DNA of 7,600 nt from Pseudomonadota bacterium. GTDB taxonomy: Bacteria > Pseudomonadota > Alphaproteobacteria > Parvibaculales > Parvibaculaceae. A program made the position numbers and the translations under genes. The notes below the pieces were generated by a model. It was not told the origin of the DNA. It saw only the letters and a program-made list of their open reading frames with translations, and searched no databases. The stretch is taken from NCBI GenBank assembly GCA_021780275.1, contig JAJXZC010000761.1, forward strand, positions 1,416 through 9,015, read 5' to 3'. Below are positions 1-5,940 of this stretch, in pieces (position 1 is the first letter of the stretch; each line of letters opens with the position of its first letter).

Positions 1-2354
1 CCGAGCGAGAAGCCGCCAGCGGGTGTGTTCTGTTGGGCGGCTTTCGCGATGTCAACGGCCTTGAGCTTCTTCGCCGGCGGCTGTGCGGTCGGCGTGCTCG
101 TCGGAGTGGGGTTCTGCTGCTGATTGAGAAGCCGGTGCGCTTCTTCCTGCGCCGCTTCGCCCTGCGTCTTCGATGCCGGTCCGAACGCTACTTCCTGCGC
201 GACGTTCTCGACGGGTCGATCTGCGGGGATTCCATCGGGAAATGCCTTTTTGATCGATTTGTCAATGGCCTGATAAACATCCTCGTAGGCGCGATCAAAG
301 AGCGCCTTCTGCTTGCGCGCGGGCGTCTTGAGGAGTTCTTCGGCGTACCCCCTGACCGCCTTATTGGCCGGTGTTCCGGGGGTGTGGACGGTGACGTCGA
401 GCACTTTCTGATGGACAATCGCGGCGCGCTCGCGTTCGGCCGCTTGGGCCGCGTCAACCGCGGTGCCGGCGTTTCGCAATCGATCTTCGTGTTCGCCGAC
501 AGCCCTGAAAAGTCGCTTATCGCTGCGGAGTCGGTCCCGAACCTCATTCGAGACTTTGCCAGCTTCCATCGCCAGCGATTTCTCGAAGGTGTCCTTTCCA
601 AAGAGGGTGTTCTGTGTCCAATCGACGGTGCCAGCGCCCTTGACGTGCTTGATCGCTTCGCTCAACTGCTCGGGGTCGATGCGCCGGCCGCTTTCTTCGA
701 TCTGCCGGATGGTCCTGAAAAGAGCCTCTTGCTGATCGGGGTGGCCTCCAAGTTGACGCCCCATAACGATCGCTTGTTGAAGTGGAAAGCGACCGATGGC
801 CGTCTCGGCGAAAAGGTGATCGTTGAGGCCGCGCAAAGCGTCGGCGTCACGCAAGAGCGTGTTGTAGCTTTTCGACGCGCCGCGCTTGATCAAGTCCTCG
901 GGGGTCGCGCCGGTGTCGCGCATGAATTTCGCGAAGTCGATCGCGTCGCCGCGGCCGTCAAGGATATTGATTTCCGCGCCGAGCGCGCGCGCCTGCTGTT
1001 TGCTGACGCCGTGAAGTGTCGCGTCTTCGGAGCCGTGGCCGCTGTCTAGGATTTGAACCCAGACGGGCAATCGCTCGTTCCAATCGTGCGCTTTCGCGAT
1101 TCGATTGAGTAGTTCGAGCCGGTGATGGCCATTGACGATATAATATTCGCCTTCGGGTGACCGCCAAGCCGTCATCACGCCAGCGGCGAACGGGTTCCAT
1201 TCTTCAACGTCCGAAAGGGTTTTGCCGGCGCCGGTGGTGGGATCGGTGCGCGTTTTGAACTGGAAGTCTTCGGGGGATGTCTTGATGCGCCGCGCGTCCA
1301 TCTGAACGAGCTTGGCGCCGGGGAAAGCATCGCGCGGGGCGCCCGCTATATCCGCGAGAGGGTGGCGATTGAAACCCGCCTGAGTGCCGGCGATGTCGAT
1401 GAACGGGGTGCCGGGACGCATCGCGCGCGACGGCGGCAACGGAAACCCCTGCGCCGGGGGTGCGGGCTGATCGATCGGATACCAACCGCCGTTACCCTTC
1501 GTTCCGGCTGGTCGCGTTAGAACCTGCGGAACGCCATCTTTGTTGTGCTCGATGCGGTATTCCCATCCGCCCGCGGCGGCGTGAGGATCGCGGCGCGGAA
1601 GCGGACGATTACCGCCAAGCTGCATCCGCTGTCGAAGGAGCGCCTGCTGGTCCGCGTTGGTGGGTCCGTTCGGCGCGGACGGTGCGCTCGGATTAGGTTC
1701 CGAGGCGTAGAGAATATTCTGATTTTGCGGCTGAGATACGCCGGACTCGATCTTGTTCCAACTTGCGTCCCAGGTTGGAGATTTGCCAGCCGCGATATCG
1801 TCTAGTGCCTGCTGTCGCGCGGAGTTTTCAATCGCCTGTGCGGCTTGCTCGACCTTCCAACGATGGCCCTCGATGGCGTGGCGTCCGAGGATGTCGACGG
1901 CCAGTGGCGCGGCGATTCCTGCCGCTATCTGCGCGATCGGGTGATTCGGGAGTTTCGTGCCTACGGCGTCACTCGCTAGTCCGCCGATTTCCTGAGCGCC
2001 CACAGATTCGGCCGCGCGACGGGCCATCGTTGCCCCGAGCGTGAAAAATCCATCGAGTGCGAGGTCAGCGACGCCTTGAGGCGGATTGATTAAGGCGGTC
2101 GCCGCGTCGCCAATTACTTGGGTGGGGTCGACATTCGATTGATCAAGGCCGCCACCTTCATATTTCTGCACCATCGCGTCGCGGATGGCCGGATTGTTGT
2201 GCCGAAAATCGCGTGTTGCCTTCGCTCGGCGTCGCGCCATCTCGGCGGCACTCGGCTGCGGCGCTTTTGGAGCACTCTTGAACGACGGGAGTTCTTCCCA
2301 TCCGTCCTGCGGCGGTGTAGAAGTACTAGAAGGATTTAATTCTTCCCAAGGCAT
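1..2354 (-). CDS. Large polyvalent-type phage protein with ParB-like domain (C-terminus beyond window)
   Basis: An open frame runs from ATG at 2354 off the left edge: 784 codons with no stop. It carries two short WEEL motifs (residues 3-6 and 19-22), an Ala/Gly-rich mildly hydrophobic stretch (about 140-157), a Pro-rich linker (about 219-232 and 296-315), and a ParB-like domain (about 345-480) with the NGHHR motif at 408-412. Then come a charged helical region (about 480-745) and a Thr/Pro/Gln-rich linker (about 746-762). In known families, this ParB-type domain sits in very large phage and plasmid 'polyvalent' proteins that enter the new host with the DNA and often also carry methyltransferase, protease or anti-restriction domains; any such domains would lie outside this window. 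It is last in a run of virion genes, the usual place of a large ejected internal protein. An in-frame TAA three codons upstream of the ATG (CAT AAC-type context: TAA, CCC, CTC, ATG) rules out an earlier start. No clear Shine-Dalgarno is visible. The ParB call is fairly sure; ejection is inferred. Confidence 0.85.
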   Translation of the reverse strand, partial: MPWEELNPSSTSTPPQDGWEELPSFKSAPKAPQPSAAEMARRRAKATRDFRHNNPAIRDAMVQKYEGGGLDQSNVDPTQVIGDAATALINPPQGVADLALDGFFTLGATMARRAAESVGAQEIGGLASDAVGTKLPNHPIAQIAAGIAAPLAVDILGRHAIEGHRWKVEQAAQAIENSARQQALDDIAAGKSPTWDASWNKIESGVSQPQNQNILYASEPNPSAPSAPNGPTNADQQALLRQRMQLGGNRPLPRRDPHAAAGGWEYRIEHNKDGVPQVLTRPAGTKGNGGWYPIDQPAPPAQGFPLPPSRAMRPGTPFIDIAGTQAGFNRHPLADIAGAPRDAFPGAKLVQMDARRIKTSPEDFQFKTRTDPTTGAGKTLSDVEEWNPFAAGVMTAWRSPEGEYYIVNGHHRLELLNRIAKAHDWNERLPVWVQILDSGHGSEDATLHGVSKQQARALGAEINILDGRGDAIDFAKFMRDTGATPEDLIKRGASKSYNTLLRDADALRGLNDHLFAETAIGRFPLQQAIVMGRQLGGHPDQQEALFRTIRQIEESGRRIDPEQLSEAIKHVKGAGTVDWTQNTLFGKDTFEKSLAMEAGKVSNEVRDRLRSDKRLFRAVGEHEDRLRNAGTAVDAAQAAERERAAIVHQKVLDVTVHTPGTPANKAVRGYAEELLKTPARKQKALFDRAYEDVYQAIDKSIKKAFPDGIPADRPVENVAQEVAFGPASKTQGEAAQEEAHRLLNQQQNPTPTSTPTAQPPAKKLKAVDIAKAAQQNTPAGGFSL
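915..1322 (-). other. ParB-like domain (residues ~345-480 of the large protein)
   Basis: This region reads like the ParB/DdrB-like domains of phage polyvalent proteins. A start strand with a VQMDARRI-type segment (350-357) is followed by a charged FQFKTRTDP segment (364-372), then a VEEWNPFAAGVMTAWR segment (383-398), the EYYIVNGHHRLEL core (403-415), and a VWVQIL strand (431-436). A downstream helical part contains EINILDGRGDAIDFAKFMRD (461-480), which resembles the 'N-x-x-x-GRG-x-A-x-D-x-A-x-F' segment that follows ParB domains in this group. In ParB relatives the GxxR-type motif binds or hydrolyses nucleotide (CTP in chromosomal ParB), and some relatives are nucleases. Which activity this one has cannot be told from sequence alone. 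Domain edges are approximate. Confidence 0.75.
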
Positions 2355-2402
2355 GAGGGGTTATGCGACTAGCTGCGATTTTGCTGGCGGCGAATGTGTT
2401 AG

Positions 2403-3674
2403 TTATTTCTTCGCGGTATCCCAGATCAGTTTCCCAGCGGACGTTCGATAAACCGGCCGCCCGTGTTCGAGTGAAGCCTTCCTATCTAGAGTCACGTTGC
2501 CAAATTTTGATATTTTCAGACTCGACGGTGCATTACTTAACCATCCTGGATCCGAAGTCGCCGACGGGGGTGCCGTGGGGGTGCCCGCCTTCGCCGCCGC
2601 CGATACCGTGGCCGAAGGAGTGGGCGGTTCCGTCGAAGAAGCCTTGAGGGGGCTTCCGTCGAGATTGACGCCGAATTCGGCCGCAACTTTTTTTCTCAGA
2701 TCAGGAACGCTTGGCACCTTTACATGTACGGGTTTCCCAGCGTTCGGTCCCGGTGTTAGGTCGGTATAGGTGGCGTAGCCGGTATCGGGATCGTAGGTGC
2801 CCCCCTTGGCGGTGATACTGCGGATGGTTTCGTTATGTTCACTGAGGGCAGTCGAATAAATCTCGCTGCGGATTTGGCTCGCCTCGCGGTCGCCAATGGT
2901 GAGATGCGTCGCGCCTGCGCCCGCGTGGGGCGGAACGCCGCCGAGGTCGATGGAGGCACCCAATTTTCCCGCATTCGGGCCGGTGCGATAGTAAGGGTAA
3001 GCCTTCCAGCTAACCGTGCCGTCCGGGTTCGTGACCGGATGCTGCAAGAAATCGACCGCTGGTTGCTTCGATGATCGCGCGAGCATCCCGTCTGTCGCGA
3101 TAATTCGATTCCAGATGCGATCGCTCTCGGCCTGCGACATTTTGAGAGATGCTTCGACGCTCGGGACTAGCTTCGCGATCCGAGGATCGAGGACGCCCGC
3201 GCCCCGAAGGCTGGCGAATTGATCTTGTCCGGTCGGTCCGTTGCGAGCGATATTCGATTGAACATAGCGCCCGTATTGATTCGCGCGCTCGGTCGCCGCG
3301 TTCGCAAGCTGCTGGTGAGAGTCCGCGTTTTCTGAGGCGATGTGTTCCTGGAACTGCTGATGGCGAAGGAGTGCCGCCTGTTTGGCGAATTGCATCGGCG
3401 CCATCAGGTCGGCGTTATAAGCGTTGTTGTAGGCGTCCATCCCCTCGGCCGCGCCGCGCGTCAAAGCCGCACCTCGGCCCATATATCGCGGAGTGGATGC
3501 GGTCGTGGCGAGAAAGCCAAGTGCCGCCGGAATCAGCGACCGGAGCGCGGCACCGCGCTGGATAGTCTGATACTGCTGCGCCTGATCCGGCGTCATGCCG
3601 GGATATTGAACGGGCGTCCCTACGGGAAGGCCAAGTGCCTGCCCGATTGCGGAGCCAATGCTAGACCAGTCCAT
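2403..3674 (-). CDS. Putative internal virion / DNA ejection protein
   Basis: A 423-residue protein that I do not recognise as a named family; the role is inferred from its position between small structural genes and the large polyvalent protein. It starts with an MDWSSIGSAIGQALG-type amphipathic segment. A mildly hydrophobic Ala/Leu stretch (about 41-60) could contact membrane. A Gln/Ala-rich, probably helical or coiled region follows (about 92-145). The middle (about 206-320) is beta-like and repeats the motif GPNAGK at 232-237 and 309-314. A Ser/Thr/Pro/Ala linker (about 344-378) leads to a small basic C-terminal module ending in WDTAKK. A good Shine-Dalgarno (GGGGAGAGG) lies 10 bases before the ATG. 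An in-frame TAG immediately before the ATG fixes this as the most upstream start. The next gene begins 48 bases downstream. An alternative is a tail-associated structural protein. Confidence 0.85.
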   Translation of the reverse strand: MDWSSIGSAIGQALGLPVGTPVQYPGMTPDQAQQYQTIQRGAALRSLIPAALGFLATTASTPRYMGRGAALTRGAAEGMDAYNNAYNADLMAPMQFAKQAALLRHQQFQEHIASENADSHQQLANAATERANQYGRYVQSNIARNGPTGQDQFASLRGAGVLDPRIAKLVPSVEASLKMSQAESDRIWNRIIATDGMLARSSKQPAVDFLQHPVTNPDGTVSWKAYPYYRTGPNAGKLGASIDLGGVPPHAGAGATHLTIGDREASQIRSEIYSTALSEHNETIRSITAKGGTYDPDTGYATYTDLTPGPNAGKPVHVKVPSVPDLRKKVAAEFGVNLDGSPLKASSTEPPTPSATVSAAAKAGTPTAPPSATSDPGWLSNAPSSLKISKFGNVTLDRKASLEHGRPVYRTSAGKLIWDTAKK

Positions 3675-3684
3675 CTAGTAGAAT

Positions 3685-3693
3685 CCTCTCCCC
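3685..3693 (-). promoter_or_regulatory. Shine-Dalgarno of the 423-residue gene
   Basis: GGGGAGAGG on the minus strand ends 10 bases before the ATG at 3674. It lies in the 21-base gap between this gene and the stop of the 225-residue gene, and supports the chosen start. Confidence 0.7.
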
Positions 3694-3695
3694 GA

Positions 3696-4373
3696 TTAGA
3701 GGCCGAGCGCGGTCATCATCATCGGATTCATCTGCGGTGGCGGCTGCATACCTGGCACTTGGAGGCGGCGATTCGGCGTCATCGGGTTAAACGGCATCGT
3801 CAGGGGTGACCCTTGCGGTCGAAACGCGGGTGCGGGGGATGTTGGCATCATCCCCGGCCTCGGTGTGAGCAGCGCCGATGCTAAAGGCCCCATACTGGAG
3901 GAAAGCCAAGAAGGCATTTGTGCGCCGTTCGGCCCCGAGAATCCAAGCGCGCTCGCGATCTGGCTGCCGATTGGGCTGAGGCTTTTAAGAAAATCCAGCG
4001 GACTGCCCATTGGGCTGCTGGTTGGTCCGGGGCCTGCAACCATCCCGGCCTTGATTCCGCTCAACGCGGGATTGGCGAACATCGCACCAAGGTCCGTGGT
4101 GGCCGGTAAACCTGTCGCTGCTGCGCCAATCGCCGGCGATCCGCCCGCGACCATACCAGCGGTTATGCCGCTCAACGCGGGATCGGCGAATGTGGTCCCT
4201 AAGTCGGCCGCGGCGGGTAGTGCGCTGAGTGCGGAGCCAAGGCCAGCCGCTCCCGCCCCTGCTGCTGCTGCGCCGCCGGCCGCCGCGGCACCTGCTGCCG
4301 CCGGTGCTGCCGCGGACGCACCCGCGCCGATTGCGCTCATAACTGCGGGTAAAGCCGCCGCTGCTGCTGCCAT
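3696..4373 (-). CDS. Ala/Gly/Pro/Met-rich virion protein with internal repeat
   Basis: A 225-residue low-complexity protein of no family I can name. Residues 1-50 are almost entirely Ala and Gly with scattered Pro and Ser, and are hydrophobic enough to suggest a membrane-seeking or alpha-helical segment. Residues 52-80 and 89-117 are two copies of a repeat (LPAxxDLGxxFAxPALSGI, then AGMVAG). The C-terminal third (about 168-225) is rich in Pro and Met and ends in PMMMTALGL. The ATG directly abuts the stop of the upstream gene (TAA ATG), with GGAAAGGG 7 bases before it, so translation is probably coupled. Small, hydrophobic, Ala/Gly-rich proteins at this place in podophages are often internal or ejection proteins (compare the roles of T7 gp14 and P22 gp7/gp20); no homology to those is claimed. 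The long opposite-strand frame here is a by-product of GCN-rich codons. Confidence 0.82.
   Translation of the reverse strand: MAAAAAALPAVMSAIGAGASAAAPAAAGAAAAGGAAAAGAGAAGLGSALSALPAAADLGTTFADPALSGITAGMVAGGSPAIGAAATGLPATTDLGAMFANPALSGIKAGMVAGPGPTSSPMGSPLDFLKSLSPIGSQIASALGFSGPNGAQMPSWLSSSMGPLASALLTPRPGMMPTSPAPAFRPQGSPLTMPFNPMTPNRRLQVPGMQPPPQMNPMMMTALGL
4023..4220 (-). repeat. Two-copy in-frame repeat, 111-base period
   Basis: Two copies encode residues 52-80 (4220-4134) and 89-117 (4109-4023) of the Ala-rich protein, offset by 37 residues. At DNA level the core CCGCTCAACGCGGGAT(C/T)GGCGAA is found at 4168-4190 and 4057-4079 on the plus strand, differing at one base. Outside the core the copies have diverged, mostly at third positions and a few residues. 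This looks like an old in-frame duplication kept under protein-level selection. Confidence 0.85.
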
Positions 4374-5153
4374 TTAGAGACCCTTTCCGCCGCCCATAAA
4401 GGGTGCGACCGAAACCGATCCGCTGCCCATGTTCCCAATCCCAGTGATCGCGCTTTGCATCATCTGGGCGACCTGAAACGGGAATTGCGCTTGCTGGTAG
4501 GCGTTCTGATAGTTGGTGTCGAGGACGTTCTGATTTTGCTGCTGCTGCTGATTGCCGATATTCAGCATCGCCTCGCCGGGAGCGAGTGCGGCGTTATCTA
4601 CGGTCGGCATCAATCCGAGCGCTTGCATCATATTCGAGCGCTCGTTCTGGTAGTTCTGTCCGTAGATGCTCGCGTTAAGTTGTGCGAGGTTGGTGCCCAA
4701 TCCATACTTTGCGGCGTCCTGCGCATTGGTCATCGCAGAACTGCCGAATCCGCCGCCATTGATGAAATTGGCCGCGATCCCTGGCGATGTCGCGTCCTCG
4801 TACTGATTCATCATAGTCTGCGCGGCGGCGTTCGATGTGTCAGCTAGATACGGGTTCGTTGAGGGATTGAGGTAATTGCCGGCGAGCGTGTTATCCATCA
4901 TCGACAAGCCGCCGTTGCTCATACCCGTCAGGCCAGTCGCGGCGCCGGTGATGTCGCTAAAGCCGGCGTTCTGGGGATTGGTGAAGCCAGCAACGTATTG
5001 ATTGGGAAAAGGATCGTTCATCATGCCGGCGCCGAATCCGTTGCCGGTGAGATACGACCACATATCGCGCATATACTGACGCCCAGGCCCCCGAGCAGGC
5101 CCCCACGGCTCGCTGAATGTGGTCTGCGTCGTCTGGCTAGGTCCGCCGCCCAT
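4374..5153 (-). CDS. Gly/Asn/Gln/Met-rich phage virion protein
   Basis: A 259-residue protein. It opens with a Gly/Thr/Gln stretch and a SEPWGPA motif (14-20). The centre has YLNPSTNPYL (94-103), a helix of the AAAQTMMNQYED type (109-120), then PGIAANFINGGGFGSSA (124-140) and LNASIYGQNYQNERSNMMQALGL (159-181). I know this pattern (NPYL, then PGI..NF...G.FGSS, then IYG..Y..ER..M..A.GL) from many tailed phages and prophages, in small uncharacterised structural proteins next to the ejection genes; I cannot give a named family. Residues 202-206 are a run of five Gln. The tail is Gly/Met-rich. The ATG overlaps the upstream stop by one base (TAATG) with AAGGGG 8 bases before it. Tail-associated or internal virion role is inferred. 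Confidence 0.85.
   Translation of the reverse strand: MGGGPSQTTQTTFSEPWGPARGPGRQYMRDMWSYLTGNGFGAGMMNDPFPNQYVAGFTNPQNAGFSDITGAATGLTGMSNGGLSMMDNTLAGNYLNPSTNPYLADTSNAAAQTMMNQYEDATSPGIAANFINGGGFGSSAMTNAQDAAKYGLGTNLAQLNASIYGQNYQNERSNMMQALGLMPTVDNAALAPGEAMLNIGNQQQQQNQNVLDTNYQNAYQQAQFPFQVAQMMQSAITGIGNMGSGSVSVAPFMGGGKGL
4381..4388 (-). promoter_or_regulatory. Shine-Dalgarno of the 225-residue gene
   Basis: GGAAAGGG on the minus strand, 7 bases before the ATG at 4373 and inside the last codons of the upstream gene. It supports coupled re-initiation at the TAA-ATG junction. Confidence 0.6.
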
Positions 5154-5596
5154 TAGATTCGCCCCTTCGAGTAGTCTTTCTCGTAGACCGTCTCGTATTC
5201 ACGCCAGCCGTCCGGAATCCGACGTTTGTAACCGCGCCGCGCCGAGATAAAGACTCCGCGGTCGATGCCTCTCGCCCACGCGATGTCGCCGATTGCGTAA
5301 TCGGCCGCATCTCGAATCTCTTGGCTGACGCGCGGCATGTAGGCGACCCAAGTTAAGAGGCTCTTTTTGAGTGAGTAGTTGTCGATAGTCGGCGCGAGAA
5401 TGACAAAACCGACATATTTGTCATGGGCGCGCCCTAAGTGGAGTTCCGCGCGGCCTTCGTCGAGCGCGCGTCGAACGTCTACAAGTTGCCAGGTCGCATC
5501 GCGCGTGCGTTTCTTCACGCGCTCCAGTCCAACCGCAATCGCGGGCCAAACACTATCCAACGATTCGATCGGTACGAGCCGAAATGAGAAATTCAT
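5153..5596 (-). CDS. Small phage protein, possible GNAT-like fold
   Basis: A 147-residue protein from ATG at 5596. It begins MNFSFRLVPIESLDSVW, has a helix around 19-31 (GLERVKKRT), a second around 39-50, then two strands (LHLG, YVGFVILAP at 52-69), and a Lys/Arg-rich helix-strand end (KRRIPDGWREYETVYEKDY). This helix/strand order, with a xGFV(I/V)L strand and a late GxK(R)xxPDGW.EYE.VY end, recalls acetyltransferase-like proteins. Podophages such as T7 carry a small virion gene (gp13) in a comparable place with a similar look; catalytic acetyl-CoA residues (Q/RxxGxG/A) are not evident, so a structural role is more likely than an enzyme. The frame is open to 5881, but that extension overlaps the upstream gene. 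I choose 5596 because its ATG overlaps the upstream TAA (TAATG). No strong Shine-Dalgarno; coupling is likely. Confidence 0.78.
   Translation of the reverse strand: MNFSFRLVPIESLDSVWPAIAVGLERVKKRTRDATWQLVDVRRALDEGRAELHLGRAHDKYVGFVILAPTIDNYSLKKSLLTWVAYMPRVSQEIRDAADYAIGDIAWARGIDRGVFISARRGYKRRIPDGWREYETVYEKDYSKGRI
5162..5167 (-). promoter_or_regulatory. Shine-Dalgarno of the 259-residue gene
   Basis: AAGGGG on the minus strand, 8 bases before the ATG at 5153 and within the end of the upstream gene. Together with the TAATG overlap it supports this start. Confidence 0.6.
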
Positions 5597-5940
5597 TAAG
5601 TCGGATACCAGAAGCCAGTCGCCGGATCGTAGGTGAGCGCCACGACATGACCGACCGTAGGGGTGACGGCGGCGGCGATGTTGCCGCCAGCAATCAGCGT
5701 CCATGCCGCATCCACGATAAGCCGAAGCGGCCCCGTCGATCCGGGTGGGACAAGAATGGTCGCGATCGCGGCCGTTCCGGTGACGTGATGGATCGGGTGG
5801 CTCGGCGCGATTGATGTATTCGACGCGATGCTTGGCCCTACAAGTTCGGTGTTGAGCGTCGAGCTTGCGCGACGCGTCCATGCTTGAAGCTCAAGTCCTA
5901 CATGGCTCGGCAGGTTGGGCGGTGTGATAGGTCGTTTCAT
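5596..5940 (-). CDS. Small phage structural protein with C-terminal beta module
   Basis: A 114-residue protein. The first 50 residues are Pro/Ser/Thr-rich and poorly structured. Residues about 52-112 are beta-like: HVTGTAAIATILVPPG, then GPLRLIVDAAWTLIAGGNIAAAV, then VGHVVALTYDPATGFWYP. This order (an IATI..P strand, a G.(L/I).LI.D..WTL..GGNIA core, a VG..(V/L).L.YD....WYP end) recurs at the C-terminus of many tail-fibre, tail-spike and decoration-type phage proteins, where it usually caps a longer chain. Here it stands nearly alone. The ATG abuts the upstream stop (TAG ATG), and its own TAA overlaps the next ATG, so it is translationally linked on both sides. No strong Shine-Dalgarno is seen. 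Function: virion/tail component, inferred. Confidence 0.8.
   Translation of the reverse strand: MKRPITPPNLPSHVGLELQAWTRRASSTLNTELVGPSIASNTSIAPSHPIHHVTGTAAIATILVPPGSTGPLRLIVDAAWTLIAGGNIAAAVTPTVGHVVALTYDPATGFWYPT

Noticed and set aside
33..1049. 338-residue plus-strand open frame as a real gene
   Set aside because: It is the in-register mirror of the ParB-containing gene, has no domain or ribosome binding site I can see, and opposes all other genes.
2355..2402. Terminator or promoter in the 48-base gap
   Set aside because: No GC-rich hairpin with a T-run and no convincing -35/-10 pair on the minus strand; the CTAG-centred partial symmetry has mismatches next to its centre.
3865..4377. 170-residue plus-strand open frame, Ala/Pro-rich
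   Set aside because: It mirrors the Ala/Gly-rich minus-strand gene; GC-rich GCN/GGN codons give open frames in several registers. The minus gene has Shine-Dalgarno and coupled junctions.
4536..4550. Short CTG/CAG repeat as a microsatellite of note
   Set aside because: Only five CAG-type codons (five Gln); too short to suggest phase variation by itself.
4455..4847. 130-residue plus-strand frame rich in Leu/Val
   Set aside because: It is antisense to the Gln/Asn-rich gene; Gln and Asn codons read backwards give Leu and Val/Ile, so it is compositional.
5597..5881. Longer start (ATG 5881) for the 147-residue gene
   Set aside because: The extension overlaps the 114-residue gene completely in another frame and reads as His/Arg-rich shadow sequence; the TAATG at 5596 gives a normal coupled start.
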